A DNA stretch of 64,000 nucleotides from Treponema_B putidum. Lineage in GTDB: Bacteria; Spirochaetota; Spirochaetia; Treponematales; Treponemataceae. Positions 33,131-41,453 of the stretch are shown piece by piece. The translations under genes were made by a program, and so were the position numbers. The stretch lies in assembly GCF_007830595.1 (NCBI RefSeq), contig NZ_VLLD01000004.1; one strand, written 5' to 3'. The notes beneath the pieces are model-generated. The model saw only the letters and a list, made by a program, of their open reading frames with translations, was not told the DNA's origin and made no database searches. Within the stretch, counting starts at the first letter, position 1. The number at the start of each line of letters is the position of its first letter.

Positions 33131-34238
33131 TAACACTCCTTGTTTTCAACCATGTTTCAACATGATCTGCAATTTCTTTGTTATTCAATTCTTGGAACAG
33201 AAAGTGACTATTACCGGTGATACCTACTTTCGGAAGGTCGATAACCGTTGCGTCTCCGCCTTGTGCTCGATAGCTTTCCGCAAATGAATAGCACATACTA
33301 CGCATCATCTGCCACATTCCGGTCGCTTGAATCTTGGAATCACCGTTATCAATATAGTCGCCGAAATAGAATGTTACCGGTATTTTTTTAGAAAGCACTG
33401 CTTTAAAATCTTCGCTGTCTGTTCCTGGTGCTCCACCCGGTTCAACTGCGACAATTGCAGCAATATGATCGGTGTATTTTACTGCCGTCCATCCCGGTCC
33501 GCCACCTTGGGAATGTGTTACTAAAATTGATTTTTTACCTGTCATTGCAAAGACCCTGTCAATCGTTGCGGCTACTGCTTTTGCAACCATTTCGTTATCA
33601 AAGTCAGTCCCCATATCCGATTTCATACCGGTATCGGGTGTCATCTGCCGGAAAAGCTGATCCACCGATGCATCATCGTTCGGAAATTGAGACCCTGTAT
33701 TGACTACAGAGCGTCCGTTTTCCCATCGACCGATTCTAAACTGTGTATACCACCTCTGATCCAATGTCTTTGTGCTGATGGTTCCGCCGACCGAACTCTG
33801 TCCCGCTTCACCCCGGCGCGGTTCATCAATTAAAAAAATACTGTGTCCTTTTTTCAAAAAAAGATTGCTCCAGCCTTCACGCCCGTCCGGTGTTGTCATC
33901 CAACCCATACGGGACTGTCCATAACCGTGTAAGAACACCATCGGAAGTTCTGTTTCCACCGCCGGAATTTGATACAATACATTTGCGTGATCCGCATGTG
34001 TTGTTTGTCCGGATCCGCTTGCCTCCCATTGATTTTCAGGGTTGAACACTCCTGCTGAACGCACCACGATTCCGCCTGAGGAAAACATCCCCTGCTTTGC
34101 AATCACAAGATTGTTGTGATTTGTTGTTGCACATCCTGTTAATGATAGTAACAACCCGGCCGATAACAGCACTCCGCACAGGGTACATTTTAGAATAAGC
34201 GCATGACCTGTTTTCTTTGTTCTATTCATTATCATCAC
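33126..34238 (-). CDS. Lipoprotein alpha/beta hydrolase
   Basis: 370 aa. N-terminal hydrophobic signal with a lipobox (SLTGC, about 28-32). Motifs: FLHGYGQSRMGW (oxyanion His-Gly, near 99), VTHSQGGGPGW nucleophile elbow (near 242), and a late GNSHFLFQEL (His, near 345). Related enzymes include secreted lipases/esterases of the alpha/beta hydrolase superfamily; specificity unknown. GGAGGTGATAATG-type ribosome site. Downstream of the aldo/keto reductase by 10 nt, ending at a strong terminator. Confidence 0.82.
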   Translation of the reverse strand: MMIMNRTKKTGHALILKCTLCGVLLSAGLLLSLTGCATTNHNNLVIAKQGMFSSGGIVVRSAGVFNPENQWEASGSGQTTHADHANVLYQIPAVETELPMVFLHGYGQSRMGWMTTPDGREGWSNLFLKKGHSIFLIDEPRRGEAGQSSVGGTISTKTLDQRWYTQFRIGRWENGRSVVNTGSQFPNDDASVDQLFRQMTPDTGMKSDMGTDFDNEMVAKAVAATIDRVFAMTGKKSILVTHSQGGGPGWTAVKYTDHIAAIVAVEPGGAPGTDSEDFKAVLSKKIPVTFYFGDYIDNGDSKIQATGMWQMMRSMCYSFAESYRAQGGDATVIDLPKVGITGNSHFLFQELNNKEIADHVETWLKTRSVK

Positions 34239-34248
34239 CTCCGATACA

Positions 34249-35106
34249 TTATTTCTTTTTCCGCTCTTCGATCATCTTTACAAACCATTCCACCATATTC
34301 GGATCTGAATGGGAGAAAAACGAGCTTTCAGCCTTGTCCAGTGCAGCTATACGCTGCATATCTTGATCGCTTAAACGGAAATCGAATACTGCAATATTTT
34401 CTGCCATACGTTCCACCCGCGCCGATTTTGCAAGTACGACAATATTCCGCTGCAAAAGCCACCGCAACATTACCTGCGCAGTCGTCTTACCATATACTGC
34501 ACCGATTTCTTTCAGTACCGGATTTTCAAAAAGTCCTCCGCGCCCCTCACCGAACGGCGCCCATGCTTCATGAACAATATTGTACTTCTCCATCCATTTA
34601 TGCGCTTCAATTTGCTGATGAAGAGGATGTGTTTCTACTTGATTCACCATAGGACGAATCCGGGAAAACGAAGCTATATCCACCAAACGGTCAGGATAAA
34701 AATTCGACACCCCGATTGCTCTTATTTTACCTTCGTCATATAAATCTTCCAGTGCTCGCCACGCACCGTAGTAGTCGTTAAAAGGTTGATGCAGCAGCAT
34801 AAGATCGATATAGGCAAGCTGCATCTTTTCAAGCGATTTAAGGACGGATGCCCGACAGGCATCATAGCCGTAGTGTTCAATCCACACCTTGCTCGTAATA
34901 AACAAGTCTGTCCTTGCAACGCCCGACTTTTTCACCGCGGCACCGACACCTTCTTCATTAAAGTACGATTGCGCCGTATCGATAGAGCGGTATCCTGCCC
35001 GTATTGCATCGAGTACGCAGCGCTCCGTTTCTTTTGCATCGATTTGATACACTCCGAAACCCAACACCGGCATCTTTACGCCGTTTGATAAAGTTGTGTA
35101 ATCCAT
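34249..35106 (-). CDS. Aldo/keto reductase
   Basis: 285 aa (beta/alpha)8 NADPH-dependent oxidoreductase. N-terminal LSNGVKMPVLGFGVYQ, catalytic Asp-Tyr region YRSIDTAQSYFNEEGVG, Lys in FITSKVWIEHYG, and NADPH-binding near LAKSARVERMAENIAVFDFRLS. Groups with the 2,5-diketo-gluconate-reductase-like family. It is divergent from the LysR gene (115 nt between starts) and is the probable target of that regulator. AAGGAG precedes the ATG. Confidence 0.92.
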   Translation of the reverse strand: MDYTTLSNGVKMPVLGFGVYQIDAKETERCVLDAIRAGYRSIDTAQSYFNEEGVGAAVKKSGVARTDLFITSKVWIEHYGYDACRASVLKSLEKMQLAYIDLMLLHQPFNDYYGAWRALEDLYDEGKIRAIGVSNFYPDRLVDIASFSRIRPMVNQVETHPLHQQIEAHKWMEKYNIVHEAWAPFGEGRGGLFENPVLKEIGAVYGKTTAQVMLRWLLQRNIVVLAKSARVERMAENIAVFDFRLSDQDMQRIAALDKAESSFFSHSDPNMVEWFVKMIEERKKK

Positions 35107-35206
35107 ACATACTCCTTGTAATATTATATCTGTTTATAGTATAACAACTAACCGGAAATTTGTACAATAAAACTTTTGCAAAGCGCTATATCATAAACGC
35201 ATACTG

Positions 35207-35215
35207 TGGTATACT
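35207..35215 (+). promoter_or_regulatory. Extended -10 promoter of the LysR gene (leaderless geometry)
   Basis: TGG-TATACT, ending 6 nt before the ATG at 35222. No clear ribosome site. Confidence 0.55.
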
Positions 35216-35221
35216 ACCAAT

Positions 35222-36088
35222 ATGGAACTTTATCAGTTGCGGCAGCTTATTGCCTTTTCGGAATATGGAACGCTTTCCAAAGCAGCGGAAATGATACATA
35301 CCTCTCAGCCTGCATTAAGCCGTTCAATGCAGAATTTGGAGAGAGAACTTGGTGTGCCGCTTTTTGCCCGTACTAAAAACCGCATCGAACTTACCGAGAC
35401 AGGAATGCTTGCAGCTCGGTATGCTCAAGCTGTGGTTTCTGCTCATAATGATATGGTTCATGCTGTCCGAGAAGCAAACCGCAGATTGCGCAGTTTTTCT
35501 TTAGGGTCAATTGCTCCGGCGCCTATGTGGAAATTGACGCCGATCGTGTCAAAACTTTTTATCAGTAAAACGATATTGAGCGATTTAAAGGAAACAGAGG
35601 CAGATCTTATCCGCGGACTTGATGACGGAACATATAATATGATTATTCTGCTCCATCCGATTGAAGAAATAAAGCCTGACGGAACTCCGAAGTATATATG
35701 TAAACCGTTTATTAGAGAAGAACTTTTCGTACTCTTACCGATTTCGCATCGGCTTGCAAACCGAAAAACATTGCAGTTGAAAGACCTTAGAGGAGAAAAA
35801 ATACTGATACACAATAAAATCGGATTTTGGTATTCAGTCTGTAAACGGAAAATTCCAGATGCAGTATTTTTGGAACAAAGTGAGCTTTCCGCTCTCCGCG
35901 AAATTGTGTACGCCAGCGAATTGCCGTCATTTAGAACCAATATCACCAATGCTTACGATGGTGTCCCGCAGGGTAAAGTTGCCGTCCCCTTATCCGACCC
36001 GGAAGTGAATGTGCAATTTTGGTGTGTATGTTTAGCTGAAAGAAAGCGAGAATATACAGACCTCTTTAAGCTTATTGAGCGCAGTTGA
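35222..36088 (+). CDS. LysR-family transcriptional regulator
   Basis: 288 aa. N-terminal winged helix-turn-helix (MELYQLRQLIAFSEYGTLSKAAEMIHTSQPALSRSMQNLERELGVPLFARTKNRIELTETG split as usual over residues 1-60) followed by a substrate-binding co-inducer domain of normal length. Divergent from the aldo/keto reductase gene, the usual arrangement for a LysR target. A relic of the 3' end of a second LysR gene lies at 28784-28831. Confidence 0.93.
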   Translation: MELYQLRQLIAFSEYGTLSKAAEMIHTSQPALSRSMQNLERELGVPLFARTKNRIELTETGMLAARYAQAVVSAHNDMVHAVREANRRLRSFSLGSIAPAPMWKLTPIVSKLFISKTILSDLKETEADLIRGLDDGTYNMIILLHPIEEIKPDGTPKYICKPFIREELFVLLPISHRLANRKTLQLKDLRGEKILIHNKIGFWYSVCKRKIPDAVFLEQSELSALREIVYASELPSFRTNITNAYDGVPQGKVAVPLSDPEVNVQFWCVCLAERKREYTDLFKLIERS

Positions 36089-36127
36089 TGAGATTAACCG
36101 TTTGGTGGAAAGTACAATCGTAAAGAA

Positions 36128-36156
36128 AACCTCAAAAAACTGAAGTTTTCGAGGTT
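36128..36156. terminator. Terminator between convergent LysR and cyclophilin-like genes
   Basis: AACCTC (36128-36133) / GAGGTT (36151-36156) with an inner AAAAC/GTTTT stem and TGAA loop. Confidence 0.55.
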
Positions 36157-36164
36157 CCCTTTAG

Positions 36165-36521
36165 CTATTCCGCATTTTCCAGTATTACAGTAACATTTCC
36201 GGTGCCTAGCAGCTTTTTTAACTCGGCTTTGGTTATGCCTTCCAGTTTTCCGAGCAGGGTAAAATTCCATGAGTTTTTGTCATAGTAAATAACGAATGAT
36301 TTTCCTTGATATAAAATCAGATCGCCCGCATCCGTATTGGTTTGTTTGTCGTTGCACGGAAGGCTTATCGGAAGATCGCCGACTTTTTCGAAATTACCGT
36401 AGTCATGCATTTCGATGGTAATTGCACCCTTTTGCAGCAATTCAACCAGAGCACGAGAGGAAGAATTATCATACAAAGAAGCTGTCAGCGTTTTGCCGTT
36501 TGCTGTAATGGTTATTTTCAT
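36165..36521 (-). CDS. Cyclophilin-like fold protein, cytoplasmic copy
   Basis: 118 aa. MKITITANGKTLTASLYDNSSSRALVELL and GDLILYQGKSFVIYYDKNSWNFT identify the small cyclophilin-like (TM1367-type) family of unknown activity, frequently next to flavodoxins and reductases. It has no signal peptide. It is about 90% identical (12 differences by eye) to the C-terminal 118 residues of the lipoprotein at 42624, and the two copies are inverted. An AGGAGC site precedes the ATG. Cotranscription with the flavoprotein gene upstream (19 nt gap) is likely. Confidence 0.85.
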   Translation of the reverse strand: MKITITANGKTLTASLYDNSSSRALVELLQKGAITIEMHDYGNFEKVGDLPISLPCNDKQTNTDAGDLILYQGKSFVIYYDKNSWNFTLLGKLEGITKAELKKLLGTGNVTVILENAE

Positions 36522-36540
36522 TGTTTTAGCTCCTTAAAAC

Positions 36541-37176
36541 TTATTCCCCTAATTTTTTACCGAGCTGAAAGGCATTTTCCAAATCGATTGGAAAACATTC
36601 TTCGCGTGATTTTCTCTTTTTATCTTCACTAAAACTTGCCATATCGAACTTTGAATAATCGCTTACTTGCAGTGTATTATAACATGGATACAAGGTAACA
36701 TTGCCATTCAATGATTTAAATTCATTTGCATAATTTCCAAATTTTTCCTTATACAGTTTATCGTAAAAATCTTTTGTCGCATTCATTGTTAAAAACAGCA
36801 CAACATTAACCTTTCCTTTGAAATAATTGCTATAGTCATCATAAGAAAGTGAACAAAAATGCAAGCGTTCCATAAATGCAAAATAGTGACTAGTAGGTCT
36901 TCCTAAATATATAGGAGTTCCGATAAAGAGTGCGTCTGCCGAAAAAACTTTTTCTATTATTGGAGAAAGGTCATCTTTCCAATAACATCGGCATCTTTCA
37001 ACTCCTTTTCTTTTGCATAGCATGCAGCTTCTGCATCCCGTAAAATTCAAATCATATAAATCGATATATTCAACTTCCGCACCGGCAGTTTGAGCGCCTC
37101 TCATCGCCGATTTAAGTATTTGTGCAGTATTCCAATTCTTTCTTGGGCTTGCATTTAATAGAAGTATTTTTTTCAT
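36541..37176 (-). CDS. NADPH-dependent FMN reductase-like / iron-sulfur flavoprotein
   Basis: 211 aa. MKKILLLNASPRKNWNTAQIL is the FMN phosphate loop of the flavodoxin-like reductases. A cysteine cluster C-x2-C-x2-C followed by C-x-C (TGCRSCMLCKRKGVERCRC, about 46-64) recalls iron-sulfur flavoproteins, while FIGTPIYLGRPTSHYFAFMERL is the conserved flavin-side loop. Cytoplasmic redox enzyme of unknown substrate. Upstream of the cyclophilin-like gene in the same direction. Confidence 0.85.
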   Translation of the reverse strand: MKKILLLNASPRKNWNTAQILKSAMRGAQTAGAEVEYIDLYDLNFTGCRSCMLCKRKGVERCRCYWKDDLSPIIEKVFSADALFIGTPIYLGRPTSHYFAFMERLHFCSLSYDDYSNYFKGKVNVVLFLTMNATKDFYDKLYKEKFGNYANEFKSLNGNVTLYPCYNTLQVSDYSKFDMASFSEDKKRKSREECFPIDLENAFQLGKKLGE

Positions 37177-37229
37177 AAATCACCTCGCATGACATTATAT
37201 AAAAACGAGTAGGGTTAGCATATCGCTAA

Positions 37230-38009
37230 TTAAATATAGAGTTCGGATTTTGCGTATAGACAAGCCTTCCCGGCAAGTGTAACGCCATTGTCTTTCGGTG
37301 TACAATACAATGTTCCGCCGCGTTGCGATGCCTGATATGCTTTAAATTCTTTTTTCCCCGTTACCTTTGCCCAATACGGAATAATATGACAATGCCCGGA
37401 GCCGCATACCGGATCTTCTGCAACATTTAACTTTGGAGCAAAACTTCTTGATACGCAGTCATAGTCTTTTCCCGATGCCGTTACATGCAGAAGAAGACCG
37501 TCAAGGTTTTTAGCTTTTTCAAGATTCGGATTGCAGCTTTTTACATCTTCTTCTTTGTCTAAAATACAAAGTAAGTCTCGCCCGATAAATGCCTTGGACG
37601 GCCTTATTCCGATAGCTTTTATCATTTCATCCGTAATTGAAACTTCAGTTAAATCATATGCAGGAAAGTCCATCTCGTAAAGGCCGGCTTTCTTTTTTAC
37701 AAACAATTCTCCGCTCAATGTTCCGAACCGAACTTCTTGTATTTTCTGTTCGTAATAATTCATAATTACATACGCTGTAGCAAGTGTTGCATGACCGCAC
37801 AGATCGATTTCTCCGCCCGGTGTAAACCATCTCAGGTGATATTTTCCATTATGAATCTTTACTGCAAATGCCGTTTCGGACAAATTATTTTCTCGTGCCA
37901 TATCCATCATCAGCTCATCTTTAAGCCACTTTTCTAAAATACATACGGCTGCGGGATTCCCCGAAAACACCTTATCTGCAAACGCATCAACAATATACTG
38001 TTTTATCAT
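37230..38009 (-). CDS. PhzF-family isomerase/epimerase-like protein
   Basis: 259 aa. QYIVDAFADKVFSGNPAAVCIL and the catalytic-Glu block NLSETAF (about 42-48) with LRWFTPGGEIDLCGHATLATAYV are diagnostic of the PhzF (diaminopimelate-epimerase-fold) family. The C-terminal DPVCGSGHCHIIPYW is the second conserved block. Apart from PhzF of phenazine synthesis most members have unknown substrates, and no phenazine genes are present. GGAGG precedes the ATG. Confidence 0.92.
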   Translation of the reverse strand: MIKQYIVDAFADKVFSGNPAAVCILEKWLKDELMMDMARENNLSETAFAVKIHNGKYHLRWFTPGGEIDLCGHATLATAYVIMNYYEQKIQEVRFGTLSGELFVKKKAGLYEMDFPAYDLTEVSITDEMIKAIGIRPSKAFIGRDLLCILDKEEDVKSCNPNLEKAKNLDGLLLHVTASGKDYDCVSRSFAPKLNVAEDPVCGSGHCHIIPYWAKVTGKKEFKAYQASQRGGTLYCTPKDNGVTLAGKACLYAKSELYI

Positions 38010-38317
38010 ACTACCTCCGTAAATTCATTTTTTTAAGCATCGTTAAAATTGTGCAGCCCACTCAGCAAGTTCAGTTTTGTTAAGTTGTCCATTTAGCAAC
38101 TTGCCTCTTGCAATAAATATACAAGTTAAAATATGGTAAGTCAATAGAAGAAAAATTGGCGCTCGATCATATCCGCTTAAAAAAACGAGGTTTGTTCTAA
38201 AAGAAGATTTCATAATATTTTTCAATTATATAGCCTCTTGACTTAAACTGAACCTTAGCTAATAATAATGGAGCATACAAAGCGGATAAATATCAGCACA
38301 AACATAGGAGGAGCATT
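38010..38317. other. Intergenic region between phzF-like gene and the reductase relic
   Basis: No convincing gene. The minus-strand frame at 38043-38225 ends with KTELAEWAAQF, which may be a protein remnant. A long-spacer promoter lies at 38238-38268. Confidence 0.4.
38238..38268 (+). promoter_or_regulatory. Long-spacer (MerR-type) promoter A
   Basis: TTGACT, 19-nt spacer, TAATAA; the bases after -35 (TAAAC) are shared with the promoters at 41401 and 54780. Confidence 0.5.
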
Positions 38318-38533
38318 ATGATTTTAAAAGAAATCTATACCTTGGAAAACGGAGCAGAAATTCCTAAGCTCGGTTTTGTTTCTCTTCCGAAAACCGCAAA
38401 TGCCGATCACATGAAAAGCAACGCCGAACTCGGCTTCGAAATTACAAAAGAATATATGGCAGCCCTTTCTGCATTAAAAGATTTTTTTGATTACGGAGAC
38501 GGCAGCCGTTTCCCCGTATTCAGCGGAAAGTAA
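38318..38533 (+). pseudogene. Aldo/keto reductase with internal in-frame deletion
   Basis: 71 codons. The first ~21 (MILKEIYTLENGAEIPKLGF) are a typical aldo/keto reductase N-terminus; the remaining ~45 (KSNAELGFEITKEYMAAL...DYGDGSRFPVFSGK) look like the C-terminus of the same family. The catalytic middle of about 210 residues is missing and the frame is preserved. A good AGGAGG ribosome site and promoter remain. Non-functional as a reductase. Confidence 0.7.
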
Positions 38534-38565
38534 GGCGGAATTGAAAAAATTACGGAGGGAGAACA

Positions 38566-39420
38566 ATGAAAAAATCAGTCTTTCTATTAGCAATAATGTA
38601 CTGTATTGTAAGTATGATAGGAATTGAGGCAACGCAAACGAGTATCGATCCAGTCGATTTTAGGATTGAAGAACAAAACTTTCAAAGAAACGGAATCACG
38701 ATATCGGGTGAACTTTTTATCCCCGAGCGTACATCGCCAATGCCGTTAGTTATTCTTTCGCACGGCTTCGGCGGAAACCGCGGCAGTGTGAGGAACTATG
38801 CAAAATTTTTTGTAGAACAGGGGATTGCAGCATATATATTCGATTTTATCGGCGGAGGAAATAATATTAAAAGCGGCGGTAAAATGACGGATATGTCGGT
38901 GCTTACCGAGGCGAAAGATTTAATGATTATCCTCGATCATTTGAAAACTGATGAGCGGTTTAATGCAGAACAAATTTTTTTATTCGGAGAAAGCCAAGGC
39001 GGGTTTATTTCGACGTATGTCGCCGCGGAGCGCCCTGACGAAGTTGCAGGCTCGGTTTTATTATACCCCGCCTTTGTGATTCATGATGACGCGCGGCGGC
39101 GCACTCCCGATCCGGCGAATATACCGGCAACAATGAAGCTGCTGGGAAAAACCATCGGGCGCATTTATAATCAGGATGCACTGTCCTTCGATATTTATAC
39201 GATGATGCCGAGGTACTCCGGTAAAACTCTGATCATACACGGAACTGCCGATTCGACTGTTCCCCTTTCATATTCCGAACGGGCGGTTACCGTATTCCCC
39301 AATGCGGAGCTAATTAAAATGAACGGTGCCAGTCACGGTTTTCACGGGAACACAATGCGGCAGGCTGCACAAGCCGCTGTGCAATTTGTGCAAAGGATTA
39401 TCGACGAGAAAAATCGATAA
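38566..39420 (+). CDS. Exported alpha/beta hydrolase (BAAT/acyl-hydrolase-like)
   Basis: 284 aa with a signal peptide (about 1-22). ILSHGFGGNRGSVRNYAKFF oxyanion region (about 64-83), nucleophile elbow GESQGGF (about 143-149), Asp in IHGTADSTVP (about 224-233) and final His in NGASHGFHG (about 255): a complete catalytic triad. Esterases and serine aminopeptidase-like lipases share this pattern. GGAGGG precedes the ATG. Directly followed, in the same frame after its stop codon, by an arginase-tail relic. Confidence 0.86.
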   Translation: MKKSVFLLAIMYCIVSMIGIEATQTSIDPVDFRIEEQNFQRNGITISGELFIPERTSPMPLVILSHGFGGNRGSVRNYAKFFVEQGIAAYIFDFIGGGNNIKSGGKMTDMSVLTEAKDLMIILDHLKTDERFNAEQIFLFGESQGGFISTYVAAERPDEVAGSVLLYPAFVIHDDARRRTPDPANIPATMKLLGKTIGRIYNQDALSFDIYTMMPRYSGKTLIIHGTADSTVPLSYSERAVTVFPNAELIKMNGASHGFHGNTMRQAAQAAVQFVQRIIDEKNR

Positions 39421-39453
39421 TCGGTCACTGCCGATTACGGCAGGTCACTGACC

Positions 39454-39624
39454 TGCGACGGTGCCGGCGGCGGTAAAATGACAATGGAAAAATTACATAC
39501 CATATTGCAGTGCATTGAAACACACGCGGACATTGTTGGATTTACGATTGCCGAATACCTGCCGTTTGACGAACACAAATTGCATACGATGTTTGCAAGT
39601 ATGAAGCTGTTTTCACAAAAATAA
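39454..39624 (+). pseudogene. Arginase-family C-terminal relic, copy 1
   Basis: Reads ...DGAGGGKMTMEKLHTIL...ADIVGFTIAEYLPFDEHKLHT...KLFSQK-stop, resembling the last ~55 residues of an arginase/agmatinase/formiminoglutamase-type protein. No upstream arginase sequence precedes it; it lies in the same reading frame as the hydrolase just before it. A shorter copy of its end occurs at 55819-55869. Confidence 0.6.
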
Positions 39625-39656
39625 AACACCGAATACATAGTAGGTATAATGTCTAA

Positions 39657-40532
39657 TCAAAACAATTCCGGCTGTGCGGGTGTCTGTCGGCTTTTATCCT
39701 CAAAAGCTGACAGATATGCAAATATGGTATCGGGATTTGTTTCTATCCCATGTTCTTTACACCGTGTGCGGAAGATATTCATCAAGCGTGCATTGTGCGG
39801 GCTCATAACGGAATAGCTATTCCCGTAACGCTCTATATACCTTTCTTTTAATCCCGGAAAATATTGGTCGAGTTTCTTATAAAAATATTCGCGGCTGCCG
39901 TCTCTCAATGTTAAGCCCATACCAAAACAGATTACGCCGAAGACTTTTGCTTCGATGCAATACTGCACAATACCTTCTATATTTTCCGCAGTATCATTGA
40001 TAAACGGAAGGATCGGCGTAAGCCATACAACAGTCGGGATACCCGCATCGCGCAGTGTTTGAAGCACGGCAAAGCGTTCGCTTGTAACGGCAACATTCGG
40101 TTCAAGCATTTTGCACAGGCTATCGTTATATGTGGTAAGCGTCATCTGCACAACGCATTTCGCTTTTTCGTTTATGGCTTTTAGAAGATCGAGGTCGCTC
40201 AACACCAGGGGAGATTTCGTTATCACCGTAAAACCGAAACCGTAGCGATACACGGTCTCTATCGCCTTCCGTGTCATGCCGATTTTTTCTTCAAGCGGCA
40301 TATACGGGTCGGTCATAGAACCGGTACCGATCATACATTTGCTGCGTTTTCGGCGCAAAGAATCTTCGAGCAGTTCTATTGCATTTTCTTTTACTTCGAT
40401 ATCTTCAAACAGATGATTTATATGATAGCATTCACTGCGCGAATCGCAGTAAATACACCCATGCGTACAACCTCGGTATAAGTTCATTCCGTTTTTAGCT
40501 GATAAAATTCCTTTTGCTTGTACAAAGTGCAT
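39657..40532 (-). CDS. Radical SAM protein, SplB-like (DNA photolyase-related) family
   Basis: 291 aa. The radical-SAM cluster motif is CTHGCIYCD (near residue 23-31), after MNLYRGC. Then MTDPYMPLE (near 98) and TKSPLVLSDLDLL (near 130), typical of the Rv2578c/SplB-like group often annotated 'radical SAM' or 'DNA repair photolyase'. Substrate unknown; the spore photoproduct lyase activity should not be assumed, as spirochaetes do not form spores. Normal length for the family. Confidence 0.88.
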   Translation of the reverse strand: MHFVQAKGILSAKNGMNLYRGCTHGCIYCDSRSECYHINHLFEDIEVKENAIELLEDSLRRKRSKCMIGTGSMTDPYMPLEEKIGMTRKAIETVYRYGFGFTVITKSPLVLSDLDLLKAINEKAKCVVQMTLTTYNDSLCKMLEPNVAVTSERFAVLQTLRDAGIPTVVWLTPILPFINDTAENIEGIVQYCIEAKVFGVICFGMGLTLRDGSREYFYKKLDQYFPGLKERYIERYGNSYSVMSPHNARLMNIFRTRCKEHGIETNPDTIFAYLSAFEDKSRQTPAQPELF

Positions 40533-40572
40533 GTGCTTCCTATTCCTTAAAAATTCATTGGTGTCCGTTTTA

Positions 40573-41082
40573 TCATGCCCTATATCTTTTTAAGGCTCGT
40601 TTAATATCCTTGATTGCCCAATCGTAATGGCTGGAAGTTGCTGAAACACAGTAGCTGCCGAGTGTCGTCGTGCCCGTCCACCCAAAATGCTTTTTCGAAA
40701 AAAGCTCATCATTGGAAAAAGTATCGAGGAGTTTCGTAACTTCTTTATGCGTTTTTTTAAACATTTTTTCGGCATCAGAGTATGGAGTGCTTTGATGTTT
40801 TTTCCAAAACTCGATATTCATTTTAGGATATGTTTTCCAGTTGTAAGACTCAGGTAAAAAGGAGGCAGGTTTGCCCTGCGTGTTGACCTTTATCCAATTC
40901 AATAAAAGGCAGTGCCATTCATAAAGATGCGTCAGTACATCGCGTAAATTTTTATCCCGTTCATTCGGAAGAATATCGGCACTCTTTTCTTCATCCGTCA
41001 TTTCATCAATTAAGCTACACAGTTTTGTAAACTGTTCGTTTGAGGCAAAAATTAAATCTTCTTTTGTTGCCGGTCTGGGCAT
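40573..41082 (-). CDS. ClbS/DfsB-family four-helix bundle protein
   Basis: 169 aa. MPRPATKEDLIFASNEQFTKL, LTHLYEWHCLLLNWI and the terminal SATSSHYDWAIKDIKRALK match the ClbS/DfsB (DinB-like) family. ClbS protects colibactin producers by cyclopropane hydrolysis; most members, including this one, are orphan genes with no such cluster around. AAGGAG precedes the ATG. A hairpin GGAAAC-ATAA-GTTTCC lies in the leader at about 41112-41127. Confidence 0.88.
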   Translation of the reverse strand: MPRPATKEDLIFASNEQFTKLCSLIDEMTDEEKSADILPNERDKNLRDVLTHLYEWHCLLLNWIKVNTQGKPASFLPESYNWKTYPKMNIEFWKKHQSTPYSDAEKMFKKTHKEVTKLLDTFSNDELFSKKHFGWTGTTTLGSYCVSATSSHYDWAIKDIKRALKRYRA

Positions 41083-41453
41083 AGTTTACTCCTTGAAAAA
41101 ACTTTTTGCAGGAAACATAAGTTTCCGAAAAAAGTTTTTTCAACAATTCTATTATAGCACATTAACCTGTCAGAATGTGTCAGGTTTGAAAAAAAATTTA
41201 AACTTTTTTATGCTTTTTCATAATTTCTTCTGCAAGGCAGACTATTGCATAGAAATGGGTAACAGTTTATGCTTTAGAATTCTTTCATTTTGAGCCAAGG
41301 ATAATGATATAAAAAACGGCAGATGAAAAAATTGATAATATAAAATTGATGATTGAATGGTACATATAATAATATGGAAAAAATAATCGCCCTGTTCCTC
41401 TTGACTTTAAACCAAACTTTGCAATATATACTGAATGTATTCAGGAGGACACT
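41083..41453. other. 371-bp intergenic region between ClbS-like gene and alcohol dehydrogenase
   Basis: No gene seen. Contains a hairpin near the ClbS-like start and, at the other end, a long-spacer promoter for the dehydrogenase. The middle is AT-rich and without recognisable structure. Confidence 0.6.
41401..41432 (+). promoter_or_regulatory. Long-spacer (MerR-type) promoter B of the alcohol dehydrogenase
   Basis: TTGACT, 20-nt spacer, TATACT, 21 nt before the ATG. The spacer holds an imperfect dyad (TTTAAACC / AAACTTTG). Confidence 0.55.

Noticed and set aside
38043..38225. 60-codon minus-strand frame
   Set aside because: No ribosome site and no homology recognised; only the end (KTELAEWAAQF) looks protein-like. 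Kept as a note on the intergenic region.
39657..40532. Spore photoproduct lyase
   Set aside because: Motifs fit the broad SplB-like radical-SAM group only; treponemes do not sporulate.
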